The position numbers and the translations under genes were made by a program. The notes beneath the pieces were generated by a model. The model saw nothing but the letters and a program-made list of their open reading frames with translations, made no database searches and had not been told where the DNA came from. Positions 9,172-17,109 of a stretch of DNA of 64,000 nt are shown here, in pieces (within the stretch, counting starts at the first letter, position 1; every line of letters starts with the position of its first letter). The DNA is from Rhodococcus sp. SBT000017. Lineage in GTDB: Bacteria; Actinomycetota; Actinomycetes; Mycobacteriales; Mycobacteriaceae. The DNA lies in NCBI RefSeq assembly GCF_003688915.1, contig NZ_REFU01000002.1, positions 620,001 to 684,000 on the forward strand. Reading direction: 5' to 3'.

Positions 9172-10332
9172 CTATTGACCCCGACCTTGTGTTGGAGCTT
9201 GGTAGCCCTGCTGATCATGACCTTGCCCGCTGTAACTCTGCTGGTCGTAACTCTGCTGGTCGTAACCCTGGTGGTCGTAACCCTGGTGGTCGTATCCCTG
9301 CTGGTCGTAACCCTGCTGCTGGTCTGCATACGCGGGGTAACGCTGACCCGGGTCGGTGGTGTCGAGGCTTTCCTGGATCGCAACCTGGGCATTGTGCGGC
9401 AGGGTGTGCATGATCTGGCGGACGCGCTCCTGCCTACGCCCGACGGCTTCGCGCACCGGAGTTCCGGGAGTGGCCTTCATCTGCGGCACGATGCCTTCGA
9501 CGTCGTCGACGCCGCCGGCGTGGTGGCCGGCGTCGACCATGGCCTGCTCCTGCGCCATCTGCGCCTCGTCCTTCTCCTCCGACATGCCGATCGGACCGAT
9601 CATCGTTCCGTTGAGGAACTGCTTGACTACCGGCTCGTCGCTCGTCAGGAGCACCTCGCGGGGGCCGAACATGACCAGCTGGCGACGGAAGAGCATGCCG
9701 ATGTTGTCGGGCACCGTCCGAGCGAGGTTGATGTTGTGCGACACGATCAGGATCGTGGCGTCGATCTCGGCGTTGATGTCGATCAGGGTCTGCGAGATGT
9801 ACGTAGTGCGAACGGGATCGAGGCCGGAGTCCGGCTCGTCGACCAGGATGATCTCGGGATCGAGAACCAGAGCGCGGGCGAGACCGGCGCGCTTACGCAT
9901 ACCGCCGGAGATCTCGCCGGGCAGCTTGTCCTCGGCACCGAGCAGACCCGTCAGTTCCAACTTCTCCATGACGATCTTGCGGATGTCGGACTCGGACTTC
10001 TTCGTGTGCTCGCGGAGCGGGAACGCGACATTGTCGTAGAGGTTCATCGAGCCGAACAGTGCGCCGTCCTGGAACAGCACCCCGAAGAGCTTCCTGATCT
10101 CGTAGAGCTCACGGGAGGAGCACTGCAGGATGTCGGTTCCGTCGATGAATATCTTGCCCTGTTCGGGACGCAGGAGGCCGATCAAGGACTTCAGGAAGAC
10201 CGACTTGCCGGTACCGGAAGGACCGAGGAGCGCACTGACCTCACCCTTCGGCAGGGTCAACGTCACGTCCTGCCAGATCTTCTGTACCCCGAAAGACTTG
10301 GTCAATCCCTCGACCGAAACCTCGACTCCCAC
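9172..10332 (-). CDS. mkl: Mce-type ABC transporter ATPase (Mkl/MlaF family) with Q/Y-rich tail
   Basis: An ATPase of about 386 residues. Walker A is GPSGTGKS, the signature motif is ISGGMRKRAGLARAL, Walker B is ILVDEPDSGLD, and the switch histidine is in IVSHN. It energises lipid import through YrbE permeases. I prefer the GTG at 10,332 because a GGAGGT stands just upstream; an in-frame GTG at 10,344 is the alternative. After about residue 335 the protein becomes low complexity, with tandem QGYD(Q/H) repeats. It is the only Mkl-type ATPase visible in the window and so the candidate motor for both mce operons. Confidence 0.93.
   Translation of the reverse strand: MGVEVSVEGLTKSFGVQKIWQDVTLTLPKGEVSALLGPSGTGKSVFLKSLIGLLRPEQGKIFIDGTDILQCSSRELYEIRKLFGVLFQDGALFGSMNLYDNVAFPLREHTKKSESDIRKIVMEKLELTGLLGAEDKLPGEISGGMRKRAGLARALVLDPEIILVDEPDSGLDPVRTTYISQTLIDINAEIDATILIVSHNINLARTVPDNIGMLFRRQLVMFGPREVLLTSDEPVVKQFLNGTMIGPIGMSEEKDEAQMAQEQAMVDAGHHAGGVDDVEGIVPQMKATPGTPVREAVGRRQERVRQIMHTLPHNAQVAIQESLDTTDPGQRYPAYADQQQGYDQQGYDHQGYDHQGYDQQSYDQQSYSGQGHDQQGYQAPTQGRGQ
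9199..9318 (-). repeat. 15-bp coding tandem repeat in the ATPase tail
   Basis: About eight copies of a 15-bp unit encode the pentapeptide QGYD(Q/H), with SYDQQ and GHDQQ variants towards the end. Copies differ at wobble and second positions, so the array is degenerate rather than freshly amplified. It makes a glutamine/tyrosine-rich, probably disordered C-terminus. Confidence 0.85.
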
Positions 10333-10689
10333 GCTGACCTCCACAATTCGTACACATCGACCCGGATGTGGGTTGTGTCACTGTATCCCATGCACGTGTC
10401 CGCACCGACACGGGAGCTTACCGCCCAGTAAGAACTTCCCCGAGTCAGGCTGTAGAGCTTGCATCAGTGTGGCTCATCTCACGCGACACGGTCGGCGACT
10501 CGCCAGAACTGTGACAAGTCCCTGCGTCACAAAGCTGTGACACGCCACAAACAATGACCGCCGAAACCCTTCGGAATGCTTTGGACTTCGGCGAAACCGA
10601 GTAAACAGGGGCACAAGGCCGGTGTCACGCGATTTGCAGGAGTCCGTGATCGATCACAACGGTGCACCCCGTGCGGTGTCCGAGAACAG
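10333..10689 (-). promoter_or_regulatory. Upstream region of the mkl-yrbE-mce operon
   Basis: This stretch separates the rplL terminator from the ATPase gene and contains no convincing gene. It should hold the promoter of the nine-gene operon. A 14-bp imperfect palindrome, TTACCGCCCAGTAA (10,418-10,431), resembles TetR/FadR-type operators, and a TACAGT close to a -10 lies between it and the gene on the minus strand. Both assignments are by eye. Confidence 0.4.
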
Positions 10690-10729
10690 AAGAAGGGCCG
10701 TCCCCACCGAGGTGGGAACGGCCCTTCTT
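10690..10729 (-). terminator. Rho-independent terminator of rplJ-rplL
   Basis: A near-perfect hairpin: AAGAAGGGCCG at 10,690-10,700 pairs with CGGCCCTTCTT at 10,719-10,729, and the inner CCCACC/GGTGGG also pair. It sits 46 bp past the rplL stop in the right direction, separating ribosomal-protein transcription from the mce operon. Confidence 0.9.
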
Positions 10730-10775
10730 GCGCTCGTGCGTTCAGAGCACGAAGCACGACTGCAACGAAGCGGTC

Positions 10776-11162
10776 CTACTTGACGGAGATCTTCGCGCCG
10801 GCAGCTTCCAGCTTCTCCTTGGCGGCGTCGGCTGCGTCCTTGGCAACCTTCTCCAGAATTGCCTTCGGAGCGCTCTCGACGAGATCCTTGGCTTCCTTCA
10901 GGCCCAGGCCGGAAACGACCTCACGGACGACCTTGATGACCTGGATCTTCTTGTCGCCGGCCGACTCGAGGACGACGTCGAACTCGTCCTGCTCTTCAGC
11001 AGCCTCGGCGGGGGCTGCGCCGCCGCCTGCAGCAGCAACGGCGACGGGGGCAGCTGCGGTGACCTCGAAGGTCTCCTCGAATGCCTTCACGAACTCGCTG
11101 AGCTCGAGGAGAGTGAGCTCCTTGAACTGGTCGAGCAATTCTTCGGTGCTGAGCTTCGCCAT
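10776..11162 (-). CDS. rplL: 50S ribosomal protein L7/L12
   Basis: A 128-residue protein with the classical layout: N-terminal dimerisation domain, an alanine/glycine/proline hinge (about residues 36-58), then the C-terminal factor-binding domain with [11 protein letters not shown] and [13 protein letters not shown]. It forms the L12 stalk that recruits GTPase translation factors. It follows rplJ by about 90 bp and ends in a strong terminator. This is the best anchor showing that the left part of the window is core chromosome. Confidence 0.98.
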   Translation of the reverse strand: MAKLSTEELLDQFKELTLLELSEFVKAFEETFEVTAAAPVAVAAAGGGAAPAEAAEEQDEFDVVLESAGDKKIQVIKVVREVVSGLGLKEAKDLVESAPKAILEKVAKDAADAAKEKLEAAGAKISVK

Positions 11163-11252
11163 GGTGGCGGGTCCTTCCTGTAAGTACCTAACCGCTGATC
11201 CGCGGCATGGTGTTGATGGTGTGGAGCTGAGCTGTACGCCAATACCAGCGGA

Positions 11253-11834
11253 TCAGCTTTCGGCGGGAGCTTCCGCCGGTGCTTCTGTTTCTGCAGGTGC
11301 CTCGGCTGCGGCGGGTGCGCCGGCAGCCTTCTTCTCCTGCAACGCGAACGCCAGACGCGCGAACTGCGATGCGGGAGCGTTGAACAGGCCTGCAGCCTTC
11401 GACAAGTTGCCCTTCATGGCGCCGGCGAGCTTGGCCAACAGGATTTCGCGCGACTCGAGGTCTGCGATCTTGTTGATCTCTTCCACGGACAGCGTTGCGC
11501 CGTCCATGTAGCCGCCCTTGACGATCAAGGCCTTGTTGTCCTTCGCGAAGGCCTTGATGGCCTTCGCTGCGTCGACCGGCTCGCCCTTGATGAATGCAAT
11601 GGCGGTCGGTCCGACGAACAACTCGTCGAGGCCGGTAATACCTGCCTCGGCCGCTGCGCGCTTGACCAGGGTGTTCTTGGCGACGGAGTACGTGGCACCT
11701 TCGCCGAGCGCACGCCGGAGCTGAGTCAGACCGGACACCGACAGGCCACGGTATTCCGTGACGACGGCAGCCGTCGAACCCTTGAACTGTTCGGTGATCT
11801 CCGATACTGCTGAGACCTTTTCGGGCTTTGCCAT
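11253..11834 (-). CDS. rplJ: 50S ribosomal protein L10
   Basis: A 193-residue protein starting [17 protein letters not shown]. It has the L10 core ([19 protein letters not shown]) and an alanine/glutamate-rich C-terminal helix that binds L12 dimers. The ATG at 11,834 is fixed by a GAGGAGG ribosome-binding site eight bases upstream; the longer open frame runs into the leader. With rplL it forms the L8 complex, the usual autogenous regulator of this operon. Confidence 0.98.
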   Translation of the reverse strand: MAKPEKVSAVSEITEQFKGSTAAVVTEYRGLSVSGLTQLRRALGEGATYSVAKNTLVKRAAAEAGITGLDELFVGPTAIAFIKGEPVDAAKAIKAFAKDNKALIVKGGYMDGATLSVEEINKIADLESREILLAKLAGAMKGNLSKAAGLFNAPASQFARLAFALQEKKAAGAPAAAEAPAETEAPAEAPAES

Positions 11835-12150
11835 ACTTCGCCTCCTCTCGTGGGAAGTTGTGTCGATCGCGAGAGGGCCGGAAAACGACGAACGCCCCGG
11901 CGCAAGAAGCACACGGGGCGTGAACGAGCAGGCAGTCGCGAGGACTGCAGACAGGTTCCCTACCTCGTTCTCCTGCGTGGGCCGTCCGACACGATCTCGG
12001 ACCTTCAACCGCGCAACTCCCGGAAGTGAATCCTTCGAGAAGGCGGTGACCAACGGTCTTGGGTAGAACTTGATTGGGCGGTATGGACCGGAGTGCGAGC
12101 ACTCGTGATCCGAACCGTTGTTCAGGTTACAACATCCTCCGCGTCAACTC
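11835..12150 (-). promoter_or_regulatory. rplJ leader (candidate L10 autoregulatory RNA)
   Basis: About 300 bp of non-coding DNA upstream of rplJ. A 7-bp stem CGCCCCG (11,893-11,899) / CGGGGCG (11,914-11,920) lies in the transcribed leader on the minus strand. rplJL leaders commonly carry an L10-binding structure; the position fits, but I could not model the full consensus fold. Confidence 0.5.
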
Positions 12151-12162
12151 CAAAACGCTGGG

Positions 12163-12768
12163 CTATTGCCGCACTCCGTAGACGACGAGGTTGCGCTCGT
12201 AACTGCCCACCGAGGCGTCGAAGTCGCCCGAGCACGTGATCAGCCTGATCTCGTCGGTGGGCACCGCCCCGAAGACCTGCACCGTCGGGAACTCCACTTT
12301 GCCGTAGTCACCGATCTCGTCGATGCGGTACTCGGCTCGGCCACCCGCCTCGTCGTCCACCGCAACGACATCGCCGATTCCGAGTTCGGACAATCGATCG
12401 AACACCGCGGGACCGGTCGTCGAGTCGACGTGCCCGGCTATCACCGTCGGACTGCCGATCGCGCCGGGTCGGCCACCTCCGGTGAACCACCCGACGTCGT
12501 CGTAGTCGGTGGGCACCTGCATCTCCCCCGATTCGGTGAGACCCAGTTCGATCAACGGCTCGTCCAGACCGATGTCCGGGGCGCTCACCCGCGCAGGGGC
12601 CGGTCGCGCCGAGTCCGCCGCGGGCGCAGCCGGGGCAGCACCCGACGACGGCTGCGAGGACTCAGGGGCGGCCGGAATCGGGGACGCCACCGGGGACGGT
12701 GGCGGTGGTGAGGAGCACCCCGCCGCCACCACCACCGCCGTGGCCGCGATCAGAACCGAATATCTCAG
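12163..12768 (-). CDS. Class E/F-type sortase, lipoprotein-like N-terminus
   Basis: A sortase-fold protein of about 201 residues. The catalytic histidine is in TVIAGHVDS, the cysteine in RLITCSGDFD and the arginine in SYERNLVVYG. The N-terminus has a hydrophobic signal ending in VVVAAGCSS, suggesting lipid anchoring, followed by a proline/alanine linker. The full signal is only encoded if translation begins at a CTG (12,766-12,768) that overlaps the upstream stop codon; the first GTG leaves a truncated signal. It is coupled to the CHRD-protein gene, whose C-terminus looks like a sorting signal. Confidence 0.85.
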   Translation of the reverse strand: MRYSVLIAATAVVVAAGCSSPPPPSPVASPIPAAPESSQPSSGAAPAAPAADSARPAPARVSAPDIGLDEPLIELGLTESGEMQVPTDYDDVGWFTGGGRPGAIGSPTVIAGHVDSTTGPAVFDRLSELGIGDVVAVDDEAGGRAEYRIDEIGDYGKVEFPTVQVFGAVPTDEIRLITCSGDFDASVGSYERNLVVYGVRQ

Positions 12769-13517
12769 CTCCGCACCTCGCGTCGTGCCGCGAACGTCAC
12801 GCCCGCGACGACCATCGCACCCAGAGCCACCGCGCCGACGACGGGCAGCACCGAACTCGACGCCGAATCGGCCGCGGCGAGCGCCGATCCACCGCCACCG
12901 GTCGCAACGGACCCGACCGGAATCTGGCTGAGCTGGCCGCGCACCGCTCCCGCCGCGAAGTCGACGGTGTGGGTGTCGGCGGCGAAGGCCGCGGGATCGG
13001 CTTCGATCTGATCGAGAGTGAACCCGGTACCGCTGTCGGCGTCGGCACCGGCCGGAGTCAGACCGGTGGTGAACGGTCCCTGCATGCAGCCGCTGCTGGT
13101 ACGCGGGCCGTCGCCGATCGGGGTCGGGTTCGGGAACGCCAGACGCGGAGGTCCCGCAGCACCCGCCGCCGCCTCGTGAATGTGCGTGGCGGTCTTGGCC
13201 GGGCTCATGTAATCGCCGGTGACGCCGTCGAGCGCGATGTCGTAGCAGACGATGTCGAGATCGGAATTGATGCGCAGCGTGAACGTGCCCGTCGCGCCCG
13301 GCTGGCCCGGAGTGGCGACACCGTCGCCGTTCACCACCTGGTCGGGAGTTGCCATCGCGGTGAACGCGCTGGTGAACGAGTCCGGTTCGGCAACGGGGGT
13401 ATCGGCACCGGCCGGGGCCGCGGTGAACAGCATCAGTGCAGCGGCCGTGCCGCCGACGACTGCGGTGGCGGTGCCGCGGACGGACATGGTCGGGCGGGTG
13501 ATCGAGCGTCTGGTCAT
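12765..13517 (-). CDS. CHRD-domain surface protein with sortase-like sorting signal
   Basis: A 250-residue secreted protein. A signal peptide (basic MTRRSITRP, hydrophobic core, cut near AGADTP) is followed by a CHRD-type domain (about residues 50-205, ending in VDFAAGAVRGQLSQIP, typical of CHRD). The C-terminus has LPVVG, a hydrophobic segment and a basic ARREVRS tail, the layout of a cell-wall sorting signal. The next gene is a sortase that overlaps it by four bases, so enzyme and substrate are probably co-made. An ATG with an upstream GGAAGG fixes the start. Confidence 0.82.
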   Translation of the reverse strand: MTRRSITRPTMSVRGTATAVVGGTAAALMLFTAAPAGADTPVAEPDSFTSAFTAMATPDQVVNGDGVATPGQPGATGTFTLRINSDLDIVCYDIALDGVTGDYMSPAKTATHIHEAAAGAAGPPRLAFPNPTPIGDGPRTSSGCMQGPFTTGLTPAGADADSGTGFTLDQIEADPAAFAADTHTVDFAAGAVRGQLSQIPVGSVATGGGGSALAAADSASSSVLPVVGAVALGAMVVAGVTFAARREVRS

Positions 13518-13625
13518 CTCGTGGGCCTTCCGTGGGAGTATCGGGCAGGCGAGCCCGTGCAGAGGTGTACGACGGTCGATGCCACGATGTTCAAAATTCG
13601 GTAAAGAAATACTCCAGTCTCGGAT

Positions 13626-14195
13626 ATGAACGTCCGGGGGTCCGTCGACGTAGTCACTGTCATGAGCATCGGGAGCGTGATCGAACTGCACTTCGACGTC
13701 GCTGCCGCGTACGACGAGCATGCGTCGGCCATGCTCGGTTTCGCCGTCAACGCACTGCGCGACCGAGCGCTTGCCGAGGACTGCGTCCAGGAGACGTTCC
13801 TTCGCGCATGGCGGGCCCGGTCCCGATTCGAGCCCAGCCGAGGAGCGCTGCGTACCTGGCTGTTCGCCATCGAGCGCAATGTGATCGTCGACGTCCAACG
13901 GTCTCTGAGCAGAATGCCGAAGCCGGCGTCGGAAAGGATCGAGGACCTCGACCGACGATCGGTCGCGATCTCGCGTGACACCAGTCCCGACGTGGACGAG
14001 CGACTGCGCATCATCGCCGCGCTCGCCCTTCTCTCTCCCGATCATCGGCAGGTCGTCGTTGCGGTGCACCTGGCGGGAACCACCTATGCGGAACTGTCCG
14101 AGTCGACGGGCGTTGCCGTACGAACATTGCGCACTCGCGCCTTCTACGCACTGAGGGCGCTGCGAGACCATCTCGACGGACAGGAGGAAGCATGA
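13626..14195 (+). CDS. ECF-family RNA polymerase sigma factor
   Basis: A 189-residue sigma factor with two domains. Region 2 (about residues 25-90) has ALAEDCVQETFLRAWRAR and TWLFAIERNVIVD; region 4 (about 125-180) has the helix-turn-helix TYAELSESTGVAVRTLRTRAF. It directs RNA polymerase to a small stress or envelope regulon. The next gene overlaps by four bases and is its likely anti-sigma factor. It is divergent from the CHRD-sortase pair, which is an obvious candidate target. The exact start is uncertain (13,626 or 13,662). Confidence 0.92.
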   Translation: MNVRGSVDVVTVMSIGSVIELHFDVAAAYDEHASAMLGFAVNALRDRALAEDCVQETFLRAWRARSRFEPSRGALRTWLFAIERNVIVDVQRSLSRMPKPASERIEDLDRRSVAISRDTSPDVDERLRIIAALALLSPDHRQVVVAVHLAGTTYAELSESTGVAVRTLRTRAFYALRALRDHLDGQEEA

Positions 14196-14908
14196 ACGCC
14201 CGAGACGATCGCCGAGCCGAACTGATCGCCGCTGCCGTCGGCGACGACCTCGACGACACCGAGGCCGCCGAGCTACGCGAGCTCGCAGCATCCGATCCCA
14301 CCGTCGACAGGGACATCGCCGAACTGCGCGCGCTGACCGGGACTCTCGGTCGTCGCGGTCCGACCGAACCGTGGCTCGAAGCATCGACGTCACCCGACCT
14401 CCGCGCCCGAGTTCTGGGTACGTCACCCGGCTCTGCGTGGCCACCCCAGCGGACACGTGGACCGCGCAGATCGGCCGGCCTGGCGGCCGCCGCCGCGATC
14501 GCGGGGCTGGTCGTCGGCAGCGGCGTCGTGCTCGGTATCGACGCCTCTCGACCGCAACCCGAGGATCCACCGGCCGCGATCACCGGACCTCCGGGAACCC
14601 TGGGTGCCTACGAGCAGGTCGCTTTCACCACGAGCATGCCGAGCGTGGACATCGAGGGCGGCCTCGTTGCGCACACGTGGGGCACCGAGACGTTCCTCGA
14701 CATGGACGGCGTGTCCGATCGAGGCCCGTACGAGGTCGTCCTCGTCGATCGGTGGGGCACCGAACTCCCGTCCGGCACGTTTCTCGGTAGCGACGTCACC
14801 ATCGAATGCCGCATGAACGCGGCGGTACTTCGCGGCGACGTCACCGAGATCGAGATCCGCGGCGCGGACGGCTCGCTGCTGGCGTCGGCTCAGTTGCCGA
14901 CCACCTGA
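14192..14908 (+). CDS. Membrane-bound anti-sigma factor (RskA-like)
   Basis: A 238-residue protein. The cytoplasmic N-terminal domain (about residues 1-75) resembles RskA-type anti-sigma domains but shows no zinc-binding HxxxCxxC. A single membrane segment (about 92-112) precedes an extracytoplasmic domain of about 110 residues, often called anti-sigma-K factor. It overlaps the sigma gene by four bases (ATGA). It probably holds the ECF factor at the membrane until regulated proteolysis. Its 3' end overlaps the convergent MMPL gene by 19 bp. Confidence 0.85.
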   Translation: MNARDDRRAELIAAAVGDDLDDTEAAELRELAASDPTVDRDIAELRALTGTLGRRGPTEPWLEASTSPDLRARVLGTSPGSAWPPQRTRGPRRSAGLAAAAAIAGLVVGSGVVLGIDASRPQPEDPPAAITGPPGTLGAYEQVAFTTSMPSVDIEGGLVAHTWGTETFLDMDGVSDRGPYEVVLVDRWGTELPSGTFLGSDVTIECRMNAAVLRGDVTEIEIRGADGSLLASAQLPTT

Positions 14909-17109
14909 CGATTCCGCGTACCGGGCCACCAGTTGCGCTCGCCGAAGAGCTTCATCATCGCCGGCACCAGCATCATGCGCACCAGCACGGCGTCGAACAG
15001 CACCGCGATGGCAAGAGCGAAGCCGAACTGTTTGAGCTCGAGCACGTCTGCGGTGAGGAAGCTGGCGAACACGGCGATCATGATTGCGGCGGCGGCGGTG
15101 ATCGGCCTGGCGGTGTGTTCGATGCCGTCGACGACGGCGACGTCGTTGCTCGCTTCCCGCACGAACACTTCTCGCATACGGCCGATGAGGAACACCTCGT
15201 AGTCCATCGACAGACCGAAGACCACGGCGAACACCGTCACCGGTAGATACACCTGGATGTAACCCGGGCTCTCGAAGCCGAGAATGCTCGAACCCCAACC
15301 CCATTGGAAGACGGCGACGGTGGCACCCAGCGCTGCCCCGGTGACCAGCAGGTTCATGGCGACGGCCTTGAGCGGGATCACCACGCTGCGAAACACGACG
15401 GCCAAGTAACAGAGAGAAAAGGCCAGTACCGCGGCGACGACCCAGACGAACTTGCCGGAGATCTCCTCGGATGCGTCGACCACCAGCGCGGTGGTACCGC
15501 CCACGGACACGCTGGTGCCGTCCACGTCACCGGCGAGAACTGCCTGAGAACGCAGGGTTTCGACGAGGTCGGCGGCCTCCGTCGAGTCGATCGGGACCGA
15601 CGGGACCACGATCAGCAACGACCGGCCGCCCTCGGGTTGCGCCAACGCGTAGGCGACGCGATCGTCTCCGCGCACGGAGTTCGCGAACGCGTCGACCGTG
15701 GCGATCTGCTGCGGTCCCAATGGACTGTCGTCCTCGCCGGTGAACACGATGGTGATGGGCGAGATGGTGCCGGGCGCGAACTTCTCGGTCAGGACCGTGT
15801 TGGCTCGTCCGGACGGTTCCGCGCTCAGCGCCTCGGCACCGAGATCGACCCCGTACGAGATCGAACCGATGGGAACCAGGCAGACGATGAGGACGGCGGC
15901 GGATGCGACCGTGTAACGCCAGGGGCGCTCGATGACGTGCTGCGCCCACCGCGACCACCACGTGGGAACTGCGGCGTCGTGCTCGTCGACCGAGGGAGGT
16001 TGGAATCGTCGCGGCAGCGACCAGGCCCCGATGCGCGTTCCCAGCACCGCGAGAAGTGCCGGCAGCAGGGTCCACGCGACCACGACGACGGTGGCGATGG
16101 TGAGCGCGACGACCAACGAGATGCTCTGCACCGCAGGGACATCGACGATCGCGAGGGCTCCGAGTGCGATCAACACGACCAGACCGGAGATGACGATGAT
16201 GTGTCCGGCGGTGCCCATGGCCGCCCCCACCGCGCGCTCGGTCCTGTCCGAATCTTCACCGGGTCCGGCCCGCCCGATCTCCTCCCGGAACCGACTGACG
16301 ATGAAGAGTGCGTAGTCGATTCCCAGACCCAGACCGAACATCGCCGCCACCGTGGTGACGAGAACATCGAAGGTCATCACGTTGGACAGCAACGCGAACA
16401 TGCCGAACGCCGCCAGCACTCCGATTCCGGTGGTGACCAGCGGCACGATGCCCGCGACCACGGAACCCAGCGCCAGAACCAGCACCACGAAAGCGATGGG
16501 CAGACCGATGCTCTCGGCCCGCACGGCGTCCTCGGATTCGACGCGGGTGAGATCGACGGTCATCGGCGAGTAGCCCGTCACCGCCACCTCGACGCCATCA
16601 CCGGACGCACCGCCGATCATCTCCTGCACGCGTTCGGCCACTGCGATCCGATCGCTGGCCTCTCCGCCGATGCCGACGAATGCGAGCGCCGAGGTCCCGT
16701 CGTCGGAGATCGTCGGGACGAATCCTGCGCTCTCGTAGGGGTCGACGACACGCAGTACGTCCGGTGACTGCCTCAGTGACGAGACGACCTCGGCCACCCG
16801 TGCGCGAAAGGCCGGGTTCCGGCTGTCCACCGAATCCGAGGTGAACGTGACGACGAGCTGTTCCGAGCCGAAGGACGCGAAATGCTGCTCGACCAGTTCA
16901 TCGGCGCGGCTGGATTCGGTTCCGGGAACGGAGAAGTTGGCCCCCACCAGGGAGTTCTGCAGCGCTGGGTACAGAATCGCGGATCCCACCGCCAGCAGCG
17001 TCCAGATCGCCAGCACCACCCAGCGTCGCCGCGCGACCAGTCGACCCCACCGGTCGCCGATGTTTCCGCAGCTCACCTGCGGGTCGATTCGCGAGATCGT
17101 GTCGGTCAT
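14890..17109 (-). CDS. MMPL-family RND lipid exporter
   Basis: A 739-residue transporter with the RND duplication. Each half has one membrane helix, a periplasmic porter domain (about residues 50-175 and 415-530) and a block of five helices. GLGLGIDYALFIVSRFREE and VFGLSMDYEVFLIGRMREV are the paired MMPL motifs with the conserved Asp-Tyr proton-relay residues. MMPL proteins export complex lipids in mycolic-acid bacteria. It is the last gene of a five-gene operon and starts immediately after the acyltransferase stop, which suggests it exports the product of that pathway. Confidence 0.92.
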   Translation of the reverse strand: MTDTISRIDPQVSCGNIGDRWGRLVARRRWVVLAIWTLLAVGSAILYPALQNSLVGANFSVPGTESSRADELVEQHFASFGSEQLVVTFTSDSVDSRNPAFRARVAEVVSSLRQSPDVLRVVDPYESAGFVPTISDDGTSALAFVGIGGEASDRIAVAERVQEMIGGASGDGVEVAVTGYSPMTVDLTRVESEDAVRAESIGLPIAFVVLVLALGSVVAGIVPLVTTGIGVLAAFGMFALLSNVMTFDVLVTTVAAMFGLGLGIDYALFIVSRFREEIGRAGPGEDSDRTERAVGAAMGTAGHIIVISGLVVLIALGALAIVDVPAVQSISLVVALTIATVVVVAWTLLPALLAVLGTRIGAWSLPRRFQPPSVDEHDAAVPTWWSRWAQHVIERPWRYTVASAAVLIVCLVPIGSISYGVDLGAEALSAEPSGRANTVLTEKFAPGTISPITIVFTGEDDSPLGPQQIATVDAFANSVRGDDRVAYALAQPEGGRSLLIVVPSVPIDSTEAADLVETLRSQAVLAGDVDGTSVSVGGTTALVVDASEEISGKFVWVVAAVLAFSLCYLAVVFRSVVIPLKAVAMNLLVTGAALGATVAVFQWGWGSSILGFESPGYIQVYLPVTVFAVVFGLSMDYEVFLIGRMREVFVREASNDVAVVDGIEHTARPITAAAAIMIAVFASFLTADVLELKQFGFALAIAVLFDAVLVRMMLVPAMMKLFGERNWWPGTRNRQVVGN

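Noticed and set aside
9199..9318. Regular short repeats that might suggest a CRISPR or other non-coding array
   Set aside because: The 15-bp period keeps the reading frame of the ATPase with no spacers and encodes QGYD(Q/H) units.
15304..16767. 487-codon plus-strand open frame opposite the MMPL gene
   Set aside because: It is an arginine/aspartate-rich shadow with no membrane or domain features.
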